NCBI GenBank assembly: GCA_027489375.1
Contig: JAIXZW010000012.1
Location: forward strand, 1 to 64,000
Length of the DNA: 64,000 nucleotides
Direction of reading: 5' to 3'
DNA from: Paracoccaceae bacterium
Lineage (GTDB): Bacteria; Pseudomonadota; Alphaproteobacteria; Rhodobacterales; Rhodobacteraceae
In this document: in pieces, positions 7,540 through 16,868 of the stretch
Layout: each line of letters opens with the position of its first letter
Numbering within the stretch: the stretch's first letter is position 1
Notes under the pieces: generated by a model
The model's database searches: none
What the model was told of the DNA's origin: nothing
Seen by the model: only the letters and a program-made list of their open reading frames with translations
Program-made: the position numbers and the translations under genes

Positions 7540-8892
7540 CTATCCCCGCGCCAGCTTTGCCCAAGCTTCGGCGTGCGACCCGAGCCGCGGGTCCGGCTTT
7601 TCCTCGGGCATCGCCCCCGCGTTTCCGCCCTGACCGAACAGCAGCGCCGCCCCGATCGCGGTTCCCGTCTGGGAGGCCGAAGTCGCCACCCCGCGCCCCG
7701 TCGCGGCGGCGAGCATCGCGGTGAACCAGCGGTTCTGTCCGAACGGCCCCTCGACGATCACCGGACCCTGTGCCCCGATCATGCCGAGGCATTCTGCGGT
7801 CATCAGCGCCAGATAATGCCCCAAGGCCACTTCGCGCAGTGCGGGCAGACCCGGCTCTACCGGCTGCCATCGCGCCCTCGATCTGGGGAAGGGGCCGCTG
7901 CCCTCTTGCACCGATGGCAGCAGCATGATCCCGCGGTCAAGGACCGTCTGCTGGTCGGCTTCGGTTGCCACGGGGGCCGCTTCCTGCCGGATGATCTCGT
8001 ATTCCCGCCCGCCCATGAACCGCGCCGAAGGGGTCGGCCCCCCATGCGCGTTGACGTTGACCAGCGTGTCCCGTGCGGGGTCGAGTGCTACGGATCGCCC
8101 GCCCACCGCCATGCACACCACCCATGTCCCCGTCGAGACGACCGCGAAGGGTGCCGCCCGATCCATCAGGTGCGGCAGGAGCGAGGCATTGCTGTCATGG
8201 ATACCCACCGCGACGGGTGTCCCCTTGGCCAATCCCGTGGCCTCCGCGACCTCTGCCGTGACCCCGCCGAGCATTTCGGCACAGGCTTTCGTCGGGGCGA
8301 TCTTCCCCGCAAGACCAAGCCTTTCGACCAGCGAGGAGACGTGTCCTTCATAGGGGTTCCAAAGATCGGTGTGGCAGCCGAGGCTTGTCACATCCGTGGC
8401 CTGAAGCCCCGTCAGCCGGAAGCCCCAGTATTGCGGATAGGTCAGAACCGCCGCCACACGCCCGCGCAGCGACGGGTCCGTCACCATCTGCCAATGGAAT
8501 TGCGCGCCAAGGTTCAAGCCCATCGGCAACCGCGCCGATCCCGTTTCGGCAAAGGACGGGCGCAGCGCGTCATACTCTGCCGCCAGTGCGTCCGGCCCGT
8601 CGAATTCGTAATCCATCACCGGCGCGGCCAGCGTCCCGTCCGCCGCAAGAAGCACGCCGCAGGCGCCATGTGTCGTCACGGACACCGCGTCGATCCCGTG
8701 GCTTGCCTGAAAGCCGCGCAGCCCCTCAAGCAGGAATGCCCAATGCCCTTCGGTGTCGAAATGGGGGTAGGGCGGCCCTGCCAGCACCTTGTTGGGGCGT
8801 GTGACCACCGCAACCTCGGCCCGCCGGTCCAGATCGACCAGCGCGAGCTTGGCATTGGTCTTGCCGATGTCGATGACCGCGATGTGCCTCAT
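7540..8892 (-). CDS. rhaK: L-rhamnulokinase (FGGY family)
   Basis: 450 residues. Phosphorylates L-rhamnulose to L-rhamnulose-1-phosphate. The ATPase N-terminus [20 protein letters not shown] has the first phosphate loop; [14 protein letters not shown] and [11 protein letters not shown] give the second phosphate/adenosine motifs, and [13 protein letters not shown] lies near the C-terminus. The ATG at 8892 overlaps the mutarotase stop (ATGA). The open frame continues upstream but that part is the shadow of rhaU. Last gene of the rhaRSTPQUK operon. In Rhizobium leguminosarum the homologous kinase RhaK is also needed for rhamnose transport, so a dual role is possible here by family analogy. Confidence 0.9.
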   Translation of the reverse strand: MRHIAVIDIGKTNAKLALVDLDRRAEVAVVTRPNKVLAGPPYPHFDTEGHWAFLLEGLRGFQASHGIDAVSVTTHGACGVLLAADGTLAAPVMDYEFDGPDALAAEYDALRPSFAETGSARLPMGLNLGAQFHWQMVTDPSLRGRVAAVLTYPQYWGFRLTGLQATDVTSLGCHTDLWNPYEGHVSSLVERLGLAGKIAPTKACAEMLGGVTAEVAEATGLAKGTPVAVGIHDSNASLLPHLMDRAAPFAVVSTGTWVVCMAVGGRSVALDPARDTLVNVNAHGGPTPSARFMGGREYEIIRQEAAPVATEADQQTVLDRGIMLLPSVQEGSGPFPRSRARWQPVEPGLPALREVALGHYLALMTAECLGMIGAQGPVIVEGPFGQNRWFTAMLAAATGRGVATSASQTGTAIGAALLFGQGGNAGAMPEEKPDPRLGSHAEAWAKLARG

Positions 8893-9203
8893 GGCATGTG
8901 GAACACGGTATCGAGGGCGACCGCCAGCGGTTCGTTCCTCTCGTTGGTGGCCATGATGTCGGCCATATGCGCCCACCAGCGCTGCATCACGGGCGATTTC
9001 GGCAAATCGTCCATCCCGTGATCGTCCCGCCGCCACAGCACGGCGAAAAGCGTCAGGGTTTCGCGGTCCAGATGGATGGAATAATCGCGGACACCCGCCG
9101 CATGCAGCAGGTCGACCAGTTCGGGCCAGATCTCATCGTGGCGCTTCCTGTATTCCGCCTCGCAGCCGGGATTGAGCCGCATCTTGAACGCAAATTTCTG
9201 CAT
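8889..9203 (-). CDS. rhaU: L-rhamnose mutarotase
   Basis: 104 residues, the full length of the RhaM/RhaU family. Interconverts the alpha and beta anomers of L-rhamnose so that the form used by the isomerase is available. The N-terminus [20 protein letters not shown] contains the catalytic His22 (RHD), and [17 protein letters not shown] forms the sheet of the ferredoxin-like dimer. Its start overlaps the rhaQ stop by one base (TAATG) and its stop overlaps the rhaK start, so translation of the three is probably coupled. Confidence 0.93.
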   Translation of the reverse strand: MQKFAFKMRLNPGCEAEYRKRHDEIWPELVDLLHAAGVRDYSIHLDRETLTLFAVLWRRDDHGMDDLPKSPVMQRWWAHMADIMATNERNEPLAVALDTVFHMP

Positions 9204-10195
9204 TACTTCCGCACCTTTGCCAGCAGCCTCGGCACTGCGATCACGCTGATCAGCAACAGGCCGAGGAAGATCGACATCACGATCCCCGGCACGTTGAGCA
9301 GTCCGAAGCCGAATGTCACAAGCCCCATGATGATGGCCGCCAGAACCACCCCCATGATCCGCCCCGACCCGCCAAGGATGTTCACCCCGCCCAGCACCAC
9401 CATCGTGACCACTTCAAGCTCCATCCCCGTCGCGATGGACGGCCGCGTCGACCCCAGGCGCGACGTAAGGCATACGGCCGCGATCCCCGACATCAGCCCT
9501 GTCAGCAGAAACAGGATGAACCTTACGCGGTTGACGCGGATGCCCGAAAACAGCGCGGCCGTGGGGTTGTTGCCGATGGCATAGACCGAACGGCCGAAAT
9601 TCGTGCGATGCAGCAGGACGAAGAAGACCACCGCCAGCACCGCAAACAAGACCAGCTCGAAGCTGAACACCCACCAGACATAGCCCTGACCGAACCACGC
9701 GAAGGAATCGGGGTAGTTGGTGAAGGCCTCATCCCCCAGAACGATGGTGCTGATGCCGCGAAACAGGCTCATCGTGCCGATCGTCACGACGATCGACGGC
9801 AAACCCAATCGGGCCACGAAGACCCCGTTCAGCGCCCCGCACAGCACCCCCGTCCCGATCCCCACGGCCACCAGCGCGGGCGTGTCGAATCCCGCCGTCA
9901 TGGCGATGCCCATTGCCGTCGAGGCCAGCGCGATGATCGAGGCGACCGAAAGGTCGATCTCGCCCGCGATGATCAGCATCGCCATCGCAAAGGCGATCAT
10001 CGCCTTTTCGGTGAAATTGAAGGTCGCGTCCGACAGGTTCCATGCATTCAGGAAATAGGGCGAGGCAAAGGAGTTGATGGCAAAGACCGCCACCGCCACC
10101 ACGACCAGAAGCGCCTCCCACGACCTGAGCGCACGCGCGAGCGGGCTTGTCAGCCGGTCGGGGATCACACGGGGGGCTGCGGAAATCTCGGTCAT
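9203..10195 (-). CDS. rhaQ: Rhamnose ABC transporter permease
   Basis: 330 residues, a BPD_transp_2/RbsC-type sugar permease with about 8-10 hydrophobic segments and a cytoplasmic N-terminus of about 30 residues. The family motif for coupling to the ATPase is visible in [20 protein letters not shown], followed by [16 protein letters not shown] near the C-terminus. It pairs with RhaP to form the membrane channel. Its ATG at 10195 overlaps the rhaP stop by 4 nt. Confidence 0.9.
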   Translation of the reverse strand: MTEISAAPRVIPDRLTSPLARALRSWEALLVVVAVAVFAINSFASPYFLNAWNLSDATFNFTEKAMIAFAMAMLIIAGEIDLSVASIIALASTAMGIAMTAGFDTPALVAVGIGTGVLCGALNGVFVARLGLPSIVVTIGTMSLFRGISTIVLGDEAFTNYPDSFAWFGQGYVWWVFSFELVLFAVLAVVFFVLLHRTNFGRSVYAIGNNPTAALFSGIRVNRVRFILFLLTGLMSGIAAVCLTSRLGSTRPSIATGMELEVVTMVVLGGVNILGGSGRIMGVVLAAIIMGLVTFGFGLLNVPGIVMSIFLGLLLISVIAVPRLLAKVRK

Positions 10196-11166
10196 GCGCG
10201 ATGCTCGGCGGATTTGAGGATGATGCGACCGCGCGAGCGGCCCTGCCGGGCGTTGAAGGCCACGGCGAGGATGATGGCGCTTCCCGAAATGGCAAGCTGC
10301 CAGAAGGGCGAGATGCCGACGACCGGCAGCGCGTTCTTGATCACGCCAAGGAACAGCGCCCCCAGCACCGCACCTGCAATCGTGCCCGCGCCTCCGGCGA
10401 TGGCGATTCCGCCGATCACGCAGGCCGCGACCACGTCAAGCTCGAACCCGCCTGCGATGTCGACATAGGCCACGGCATAGCGGGCGACCCACAGGTAGCC
10501 CGTCAGCCCCGCCAAGGCACCCGAGATCACGAAGGCCACGAATTGCGTCCGCCCCACGTTGATGCCGGTATAGACCGCTGCATGGGGGTTGCCGCCCACG
10601 GCATAGAAGCTTCGTCCCAACGGCGTGCGCGTCAAAAGCACCACGGCTGCGGCGATGACCGCCAGGGCGATCCACGACATGACATGGATGCCGAACAGTT
10701 CCGCCCGCGGCAGGTCCTTGAAACCGGCCGTCATCTGGTGCGCGTTGATCCATTTGCCGTCCGAGATCAGAAAGATGATCCCGCGATAGATCGTCATCGT
10801 GCCAAGCGTGACCACGATGGGGGGAATGTCGACCTTCCACACCAGCAATCCGTTGACCGACCCGAGCACCGCCCCCAAAACCACGGCGGCCAGCAGGATC
10901 AGCGGCAGGGGCACGCCCGCCCCGTTCAGCATCGCCGCCACCATCCCGCACAACGCCAGCGTCGCGGCAACCGACAGGTCGATGCATTTCGTCAGGATCA
11001 CGACCATCTGTCCGATGGCAAGAATGATCAGGGGCGAGGTGTCATTGAACACATTCGCCAGATTGCGCGGTTCGATAAAGGCCGGAAAGCGCGTGGCGAT
11101 CACGGCAAGAAGCACAAGTATGGCAAGCGCAAGCAGGGCTTCGCGCGATTTGAGCAAATTGTTCAT
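10192..11166 (-). CDS. rhaP: Rhamnose ABC transporter permease
   Basis: 324 residues, the second permease of the importer. Hydrophobic from residue 10 (ALLALAILVLLAVIATRF) with the family segments GLLVWKVDIPPIVVTLGTMT and CVIGGIAIAGGAGTIAG. The ATG at 11166 overlaps the rhaT stop (ATGA); upstream codons open in this frame belong to the rhaT shadow. The order rhaT-rhaP-rhaQ-rhaU-rhaK is collinear with the characterised R. leguminosarum rhamnose operon. Confidence 0.9.
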   Translation of the reverse strand: MNNLLKSREALLALAILVLLAVIATRFPAFIEPRNLANVFNDTSPLIILAIGQMVVILTKCIDLSVAATLALCGMVAAMLNGAGVPLPLILLAAVVLGAVLGSVNGLLVWKVDIPPIVVTLGTMTIYRGIIFLISDGKWINAHQMTAGFKDLPRAELFGIHVMSWIALAVIAAAVVLLTRTPLGRSFYAVGGNPHAAVYTGINVGRTQFVAFVISGALAGLTGYLWVARYAVAYVDIAGGFELDVVAACVIGGIAIAGGAGTIAGAVLGALFLGVIKNALPVVGISPFWQLAISGSAIILAVAFNARQGRSRGRIILKSAEHRA

Positions 11167-12671
11167 GCGGCCTTCTCGATGCCTGCCGCAGCGCGGACCA
11201 GGCGTTCGGGGGTCATCTCGGACCCGGTCAGTTCGGCGGCGATCCGGCCCTCGCGCATCACGATCACGCGGTCCGACATGCCGAGGATTTCGGGAATTTC
11301 GCTCGATACCATGATCACGGCCAATCCCTCGGCCGCCAGTTCGGCCATGAATTCGTGCACCGCCGCCTTGGAACCGATGTCGATGCCCTTCGTCGGCTCG
11401 TCCAGGATGATCACCCTCGGTTTCGTCGCCAGCCATTTGGCGATCACGACCTTCTGCTGGTTTCCGCCCGACAGCAGCCCCACGTCCTGATCCAGCGACG
11501 CCGCCCGCAAGTCCAGCCGCTGCGTATAGTCCCGCGCCAGCTTGAACTCTTCCGCCATCCGCAGGAACCCGCCGCGCGAGATGCGGCCAAGCGAGGGCAG
11601 GGTGACGTTCTGGAAGATCGGCAAGCCCTTCACCGCCCCCTGCCGCCCGCGATCCTCGGGCACATAGACGATGCCCCTCCCGATTGCATCGGCGGTAGAG
11701 CGGATCACTGCCACATCCTCGCCGATGCGGCAGGCCCCCTTCGACGGTCGGGTGATGCCGAACAGCGCCTGCATCACCTCGGACCGGCCTGCGCCGACAA
11801 GGCCGTAAAAGCCCAGGATTTCGCCGCGATGCAGGGTGAAGCCGACATCCTCGAATTCCGTGGGATGGCTGTAGCCCGAAACCGTCAGTACCGGCGCGCC
11901 GATGTTATGCGCCCGCTTGGGGAAGATCTGGTCGACCGACCGGCCCACCATCATCTGCACCAACTGTGTCTCGGTCACGTCCTTCATGCGGCCCGCGCCA
12001 ATGAACTGGCCGTCGCGGAAGACGGTGTAGCGGTCCGCGATGCGGAAGATCTCGTCGAACTTGTGGCTGATGAAAAGGATCGCCTTCCCCTCGGCTTTCA
12101 ACCGTTCGACCAGTTCGTAAAGCTCGTGGATTTCCTTGTGGCTCAGCGCGGCCGTCGGCTCGTCCATGATCACGACGCGTGCGTCGATGGACAGCGCCCG
12201 CGCGATGGCGACCAGATGCTTCGATGCGATGCCCAGCTCTTTCAGCGCAAGCCGCGGGTCAAGATCGGCCCCGATCCGGTGCAAGAGTGCCCGCGCCTCG
12301 GCTTCCATCCCCTTGCGGTCGATCAGCCCGAAGCGCCCGCGCGGGGCATGGCCCAGAAAGATGTTCTCGGCCACGCTCAACTCGTCGAAAAGCACGGTTT
12401 CCTGATGGATCGCCGTGACCCCGGCCCGTGCCGCCGCATCGGCCGTGTCGAAGCGCATCTCGGCGCCATCGACGGTGATCGTCCCCGCATCGGGCTGGTA
12501 GATGCCCGTCAGCACCTTGACGATGGTGGACTTGCCCGCGCCGTTCTCGCCGATGAGGGCGGTGACTTCGCCCGCGTGCAACTCAAGCTGCACATCCGAC
12601 AGCGCACGCACACCGGGGAAGGATTTGGATATGCCCGAAAGGCACAGCACGGGTGCTTTGTCATGCGTCAT
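11163..12671 (-). CDS. rhaT: Rhamnose ABC transporter ATPase (tandem ABC domains)
   Basis: 502 residues with two ABC domains, as usual for CUT2 sugar importers. The first has Walker A GENGAGKST, the signature region LGIASKHLVAIARALS and Walker B ARVVIMDEPTAALS. The second has a degenerate Walker A (GLVGAGRSE), signature LLSGGNQQKV and Walker B PRVIILDEPTKGID. ATP hydrolysis drives uptake by RhaP/RhaQ. I took the ATG at 12671; an in-frame TTG at 12689 is possible but is very close to the hairpin upstream. rhaS and rhaT are separated by 68 nt, the only sizeable gap within the importer genes, and it contains a strong hairpin. Confidence 0.9.
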   Translation of the reverse strand: MTHDKAPVLCLSGISKSFPGVRALSDVQLELHAGEVTALIGENGAGKSTIVKVLTGIYQPDAGTITVDGAEMRFDTADAAARAGVTAIHQETVLFDELSVAENIFLGHAPRGRFGLIDRKGMEAEARALLHRIGADLDPRLALKELGIASKHLVAIARALSIDARVVIMDEPTAALSHKEIHELYELVERLKAEGKAILFISHKFDEIFRIADRYTVFRDGQFIGAGRMKDVTETQLVQMMVGRSVDQIFPKRAHNIGAPVLTVSGYSHPTEFEDVGFTLHRGEILGFYGLVGAGRSEVMQALFGITRPSKGACRIGEDVAVIRSTADAIGRGIVYVPEDRGRQGAVKGLPIFQNVTLPSLGRISRGGFLRMAEEFKLARDYTQRLDLRAASLDQDVGLLSGGNQQKVVIAKWLATKPRVIILDEPTKGIDIGSKAAVHEFMAELAAEGLAVIMVSSEIPEILGMSDRVIVMREGRIAAELTGSEMTPERLVRAAAGIEKAA

Positions 12672-12694
12672 GGGATGGTCCGCTTTCAAAATGT

Positions 12695-12731
12695 CCTTCG
12701 GGCCGCGAAGGGAGCGATCGCGACCCGAAGG
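12695..12731 (-). terminator. Intercistronic hairpin between rhaS and rhaT
   Basis: On the transcribed strand, arms CCTTCGGG and CCCGAAGG (8 bp) enclose a second stem CGCGA/TCGCG with a 9-nt loop, about 14 bp in all with one T-G pair, followed after two bases by a TTTT run. It lies 8 nt after the rhaS stop. It could act as a partial terminator or a 3' RNA stabiliser that keeps binding-protein mRNA more abundant than that of the membrane components. Confidence 0.7.
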
Positions 12732-12739
12732 GATGACAA

Positions 12740-13729
12740 TCAGAAGATCGACTTGAACTGTTCGATGTTCGACTTGTCGTAGGTGAAGGGGTCCGACATG
12801 GCCGCTTCGTTGTTGTCGTCAAGCTTGGCGGCACCCATGCGGCCCATCGGGATTTCCGCGCCCGGTTCGGCCTTGGCCCCGTTCGAGATGTTGTAGGCAA
12901 GCATCGTCGCGGCATAGCCGAGGTCGATCGGGTTCCAGATCGCAAACGAGATCGTCGCGCCCGATTCAACAGCGCCCGCCATTTCCGACGGAAGGCCAAG
13001 CCCGGTCACGTTGATCTGGCCGATCTTGCCCGCATCGGTCACGGCCTGGCTTGCGGCAAGGATGCCGACGGTGGTCGGCGCGATGATCGCCTTGAGGTTC
13101 GGATAGGTCTGGATCAGGCCCTGCGCTTCCCGATAGGACTTGTCGGCGAGGTCGTCACCGTAGACGGTCGCCACGAGGTTCACGTTCGGATAATTCGGCA
13201 GAACCTTCGTCGCCTCTTCGATCCAGACGTTCTGGTTGGTCGAGGTGGAGGTCGCGGAAAGGATCGCCACATCACCCTTTTCGGTCATGTGATCCGCCGC
13301 GAGCTTGATGATCGTATTGCCGATCAGCGCGCTCGAGGACGGGTTCAGGTGCATCTGGCGGCCTTCCTTGGCCACGCCCGAGTCCCACGAGATGACGGTG
13401 ATGCCACGCTCCATCGCCTTTTGCAGCGCGGGGGCCACGGCGTCGGGGTCGTTGGCCGAAATGGCGATGGCGTCGACGCCTTGCGCGATCAGGCTGTTGA
13501 TCACCTCGATCTGGCCTTCGGCGGTGGTGTCGGTCGGGCCGGTGTAGATGATCTCGACATCGCCGAGTTCCTTGGCCGCCTCTTCCGCGCCTTTGTTGGC
13601 CGCTTCGAAGAAGCCGATCCCCAGTGCCTTGACCACCAGCGCGATACGCTTGGTTTCGGCATGCGCGCCGGTTGCGATAAGGGCGGTCGCGAGTGCGGCC
13701 GTCGTAAGTGCCTTGCGAAGTATGCTCAT
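12740..13729 (-). CDS. rhaS: Rhamnose ABC transporter substrate-binding protein
   Basis: 329 residues. The periplasmic sugar-binding protein (Peripla_BP_4 type) of the importer. The N-terminus MSILRKALTTAALATALIAT followed by GAHA is a classical Sec signal peptide with probable cleavage after residue 24. The mature protein has KRIALVVKALGIGFFEAA and IAISANDPDAVAPALQKA, typical of ribose/rhamnose-binding folds. Preceded by the ribosome-binding site GGGAGGAAAG and only 41 nt after the rhaR stop, so it is cotranscribed with the regulator. Confidence 0.91.
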   Translation of the reverse strand: MSILRKALTTAALATALIATGAHAETKRIALVVKALGIGFFEAANKGAEEAAKELGDVEIIYTGPTDTTAEGQIEVINSLIAQGVDAIAISANDPDAVAPALQKAMERGITVISWDSGVAKEGRQMHLNPSSSALIGNTIIKLAADHMTEKGDVAILSATSTSTNQNVWIEEATKVLPNYPNVNLVATVYGDDLADKSYREAQGLIQTYPNLKAIIAPTTVGILAASQAVTDAGKIGQINVTGLGLPSEMAGAVESGATISFAIWNPIDLGYAATMLAYNISNGAKAEPGAEIPMGRMGAAKLDDNNEAAMSDPFTYDKSNIEQFKSIF

Positions 13730-13770
13730 TCTTTCCTCCCTGAGCGTTCAGTCCCGTCTTGTCCCGCGCC

Positions 13771-14580
13771 TCACGCCTCCTGCGCGGTGATCTGCCTGTC
13801 CGCGGCGCCAACCTGCGCCACGATCAGCCTTACATCCGCCGCTTCCAGCATCGCTGCGTCACGGTCGGAGATTCCTTCATCGGTGATAACGGTGTGAATC
13901 CGTGCCAGCGGGCAGAGCACCATGCTCGACCGTTTGGCGAATTTCGTGCTGTCGGCCAGAACCACCAGTTCGTCCGCCTGACCGATCAGCTTCTGTTCCG
14001 CCTGTATCAGCAGCGGGTCGCCCTCCATCAGCCCGAGCGGGCCAAGACCGCGACAGCCCATGAACATCCGCCGCGCCCAGAAATGCGACGAGCCGTCATC
14101 GTCGAAGGGCGACAGGATGATGTTCTGTTCGCGGTAGATCGCGCCTGCGGGCAAAAGCACGGTGTTCTTGGAGTGCTTGAGAAGATGCTCGGCAATCGGA
14201 AAGCTGTTGGTGAACACCTGCAGCCGCTTGGCCGTAAGCGGGTGCACCATCTGGAAAGTCGTCGTGCCGCCATTGATGATGATGGGCGATCCGTCGTCGC
14301 ACAGGTCCACCGCGGCACGCGCAATCGCCCGCTTCTCGGCGATGCGCACCGATTCATCCATGCTGAAGGGGCGGGCGTTGATGCCGACAAAGTTCGGCGG
14401 CGCGATGGATTCGGCGCCGCCCCGCACACGGCGCAGCTTCTTCTGGACATGCAGCGTTGCGATGTCGCGGCGCACGGTCGCTTCGGACGCGCCGGTCAGC
14501 GTGACCAGATCGGCCACCGTTGCCACGGGCCGTTCCTGAACCGCCGACAGGATGATTCTGTGCCGTTCGCTTTCGTGCAT
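13771..14580 (-). CDS. rhaR: DeoR-family transcriptional regulator of rhamnose genes
   Basis: 269 residues. N-terminal DeoR helix-turn-helix (residues 5-60: VADLVTLTGASEATVRRD, then LRRVRGGAES) and a C-terminal DeoR sensor domain of the isomerase-like fold (IIINGGTTTFQMV, VLADSTKFAKRS). The ATG at 14580 has an excellent GGGGAGGA ribosome-binding site. DeoR-type RhaR is the known regulator of rhizobial rha operons, in contrast to the AraC-type regulators of enterics. It probably represses both divergent operons until rhamnose or a phosphorylated intermediate is present. The divergent control region carries seven related half-sites. Confidence 0.88.
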   Translation of the reverse strand: MHESERHRIILSAVQERPVATVADLVTLTGASEATVRRDIATLHVQKKLRRVRGGAESIAPPNFVGINARPFSMDESVRIAEKRAIARAAVDLCDDGSPIIINGGTTTFQMVHPLTAKRLQVFTNSFPIAEHLLKHSKNTVLLPAGAIYREQNIILSPFDDDGSSHFWARRMFMGCRGLGPLGLMEGDPLLIQAEQKLIGQADELVVLADSTKFAKRSSMVLCPLARIHTVITDEGISDRDAAMLEAADVRLIVAQVGAADRQITAQEA

Positions 14581-14615
14581 TGTGTCCTCCCCTGACCGAA
14601 AGCTGACCGCGAAAA

Positions 14616-14692
14616 CAATCACTGTCAATCATTTTCAATCAATGCAATCATTTTGCACTTGCAGCATGATCGAACTTGATCGTTTTTGATTG
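14616..14692. promoter_or_regulatory. Phased operator array in the rhaR-rhaD divergent promoter region
   Basis: Four direct copies of CAATCA start at 14616, 14626, 14636 and 14645 (spacing 10, 10, 9). After a 16-nt gap, three copies of the opposite orientation, TGATCG, TGATCG and TGATTG, start at 14667, 14677 and 14687 (spacing 10, 10). TGATTG is the reverse complement of CAATCA, so the whole region is a large inverted repeat centred near 14658 with one half-site per helical turn. It is the obvious binding region for RhaR. The last half-site overlaps the TTGACA that probably serves rhaDI. Confidence 0.75.
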
Positions 14693-14718
14693 ACATTCAC
14701 GCCCGCTGGTCACAATCC
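14690..14718 (+). promoter_or_regulatory. Candidate rhaDI promoter
   Basis: TTGACA at 14690-14695 is a consensus -35 box. The matching -10 is poor (CAATCC at 14713-14718 with a 17-nt spacer, or CACAAT at 14711). The -35 box overlaps the rightmost operator half-site, so regulator binding would block RNA polymerase. Confidence 0.4.
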
Positions 14719-14760
14719 TTGACCAAAGCGCGGGCCGTGCCGCGTCTAGGGAGGACTGCC

Positions 14761-16863
14761 ATGACCACTGCCGCCGCCGGTTCCCGGCTGATGAACCTCT
14801 GGGACGATGCCAAGGCAAAGGGCATGACCGAGCCGGAAAAGCTGCTTTACCGGTCGAACCTTCTCGGCTCGGACAAGCGCATCACCAACTATGGCGGCGG
14901 CAACACCTCGGCCAAGGTGATGGAGCGGGACCCGCTGACCGGCGACATGGTCGAGGTGCTTTGGGTCAAAGGCTCGGGCGGGGATGTCGGCTCCATCAGG
15001 ATGGACGGTTTCGCCACGCTTTACATGGATAAACTCCGCGCCCTGAAAGGCATCTATCGCGGCGTTGCGATGGAGGATGCGATGGTGGGCCTGCTGCCCC
15101 ATTGCACCTTCAACCTCAACGCCCGCGCCGCCTCCATCGACACGCCGCTGCACGCCTATGTGCCGAAAAAGCACGTCGACCACATGCACCCCGACGCGAT
15201 CATCGCCATCGCCGCGTCAAAGAACAGCCGCGAACTGACGCGAAAGATCTTCGGAGAGGACATCGGCTGGCTGCCGTGGAAGCGTCCGGGCTACGAACTC
15301 GGGCTCTGGCTTGAGAGATTCTGCCTTGAAAACCCTACGGCCAAAGGGGTGGTGCTCGAATCCCACGGGCTTTTCACATGGGATGACGATGCCAGGACCT
15401 GCTACGAGCTGACGCTTGCCATCATACAAAAGGCGATGGACTGGTTCGCCGCCGAAACCGCCGGCAAGACCATCTTCGGCGGCGCGGTCGCGCAATCGCT
15501 TGACGCGGACCGGCGCCGCGCCGTGGCCGCCCGCCTGATGCCCGCCATCCGCGGAATGATCAGCGCAGACCACCGCATGGTCGGACATTTCGACGACCAG
15601 CCCGCCGTGCTGGAATTCGTGAACTCGGCCAAACTCAAACCGCTCGCGGCGCTTGGCACATCCTGCCCCGATCACTTCCTGCGGACGAAAATCTGCCCGC
15701 TCGTCGTGGGTTTCGACCCCGCAAAGCCTGACGTCGACGCCACCCTTGCCGCCCTTGCCGGGCAGGTTGCCGAATACCGGCAGGGCTACGCCGCCTATTA
15801 CGAACGCTGCAAACACCCGAACTCGCCGCCGCTGCGCGACCCGAACGCGGTGGTCTACCTGATCCCCGGCGTCGGCATGATCACCTTTGCCAAGGACAAG
15901 GCCACCGCCCGCATCTCGGGCGAGTTCTACGTCAACGCCATCAACGTCATGCGCGGGGCCGACACCGTTTCCGAATATTGCGGCCTGCCCGAACAGGAAG
16001 CCTTCGACATAGAATACTGGCTGCTGGAAGAGGCGAAACTCCAGCGGATGCCGAAACCGAAATCCCTTGCGGGCCGCGTGGCCTTCATCACCGGCGGGGC
16101 AGGGGGCATCGGCTCGGCATGCGCCGAACGCTACCTGCGCGAAGGCGCTTGCGTGATGCTCGCCGACATCGACGCGGCCGCGCTGAAAGCCACCGCCGAA
16201 AACCTCGCCAGCCGCCACGGGCGCGACGTGATCCGTACGGTGTCCATGAACGTGACGCGCGAAGAAGAGGTGCTGTCCGCCTATGCCGAGACGGCTGTGG
16301 AATTCGGCGGGCTGGACATCCTCGTCTCCAACGCGGGCATCGCCTCCTCGGCCCCGATCGAGGACACGACCCTCGCGCTCTGGAACAAGAACATGGACAT
16401 CCTGTCCACGGGCTATTTCCTTGTCAGCCGCGAGGCGTTCAAGCTGTTCCGCGCCCAGGACATCGGCGGTGCCGTGGTCTTCGTCGCATCGAAGAACGGC
16501 CTTGCCGCCAGCCCCAACGCCTCGGCCTATTGCACGGCGAAGGCTGCCGAAATCCACCTTGCCCGCTGCCTCGCCCTCGAAGGGGCCGAAGCGGGCATCC
16601 GCGTGAATGTCGTCAACCCCGACGCCGTGCTCAAGGGGTCCAAGATCTGGTCCGGCGAATGGCTCGACCAGCGCGCCAGCACCTACAAGACCGACAAGGA
16701 CGGGCTGGAAGAAATGTACCGCCAGCGCTCCATGCTCAAGCGCTCGGTCCTGCCCGAGGATATCGCCGAGGCGGCCTATTTCCTCGCCTCGGATCAATCG
16801 GCCAAGTCCACGGGAAACATCCTCAACGTGGATGCGGGCAACGTTCAGGCTTTCACGCGGTGA
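14761..16863 (+). CDS. rhaD: Bifunctional rhamnulose-1-phosphate aldolase / lactaldehyde dehydrogenase
   Basis: 700 residues, two enzymes in one chain. Residues 1-430 are a class II aldolase: NYGGGNTSAK binds phosphate and KHVDHMHPD supplies zinc-binding histidines near residues 138-143. From about 445 to the end is a short-chain dehydrogenase with GGAGGIGSA and the catalytic SAYCTAK. The aldolase splits L-rhamnulose-1-phosphate into dihydroxyacetone phosphate and L-lactaldehyde; the dehydrogenase part oxidises the aldehyde to L-lactate with NAD(P), keeping the toxic intermediate local. The ATG at 14761 follows GGGAGGACTGCC. This fused form is the alphaproteobacterial type. It heads the rhaDI operon. 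Confidence 0.93.
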   Translation: MTTAAAGSRLMNLWDDAKAKGMTEPEKLLYRSNLLGSDKRITNYGGGNTSAKVMERDPLTGDMVEVLWVKGSGGDVGSIRMDGFATLYMDKLRALKGIYRGVAMEDAMVGLLPHCTFNLNARAASIDTPLHAYVPKKHVDHMHPDAIIAIAASKNSRELTRKIFGEDIGWLPWKRPGYELGLWLERFCLENPTAKGVVLESHGLFTWDDDARTCYELTLAIIQKAMDWFAAETAGKTIFGGAVAQSLDADRRRAVAARLMPAIRGMISADHRMVGHFDDQPAVLEFVNSAKLKPLAALGTSCPDHFLRTKICPLVVGFDPAKPDVDATLAALAGQVAEYRQGYAAYYERCKHPNSPPLRDPNAVVYLIPGVGMITFAKDKATARISGEFYVNAINVMRGADTVSEYCGLPEQEAFDIEYWLLEEAKLQRMPKPKSLAGRVAFITGGAGGIGSACAERYLREGACVMLADIDAAALKATAENLASRHGRDVIRTVSMNVTREEEVLSAYAETAVEFGGLDILVSNAGIASSAPIEDTTLALWNKNMDILSTGYFLVSREAFKLFRAQDIGGAVVFVASKNGLAASPNASAYCTAKAAEIHLARCLALEGAEAGIRVNVVNPDAVLKGSKIWSGEWLDQRASTYKTDKDGLEEMYRQRSMLKRSVLPEDIAEAAYFLASDQSAKSTGNILNVDAGNVQAFTR

Positions 16864-16868
16864 ATGAC

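Noticed and set aside
7379-7870. 163-codon minus-strand frame overlapping the end of rhaK
   Set aside because: It lies mostly in another frame of rhaK, has no start signal and no recognisable protein.
14686-14760. 25-residue N-terminal extension of RhaD
   Set aside because: It would place the start inside the operator array and promoter; the ATG at 14761 has a strong ribosome-binding site and matches the family N-terminus.
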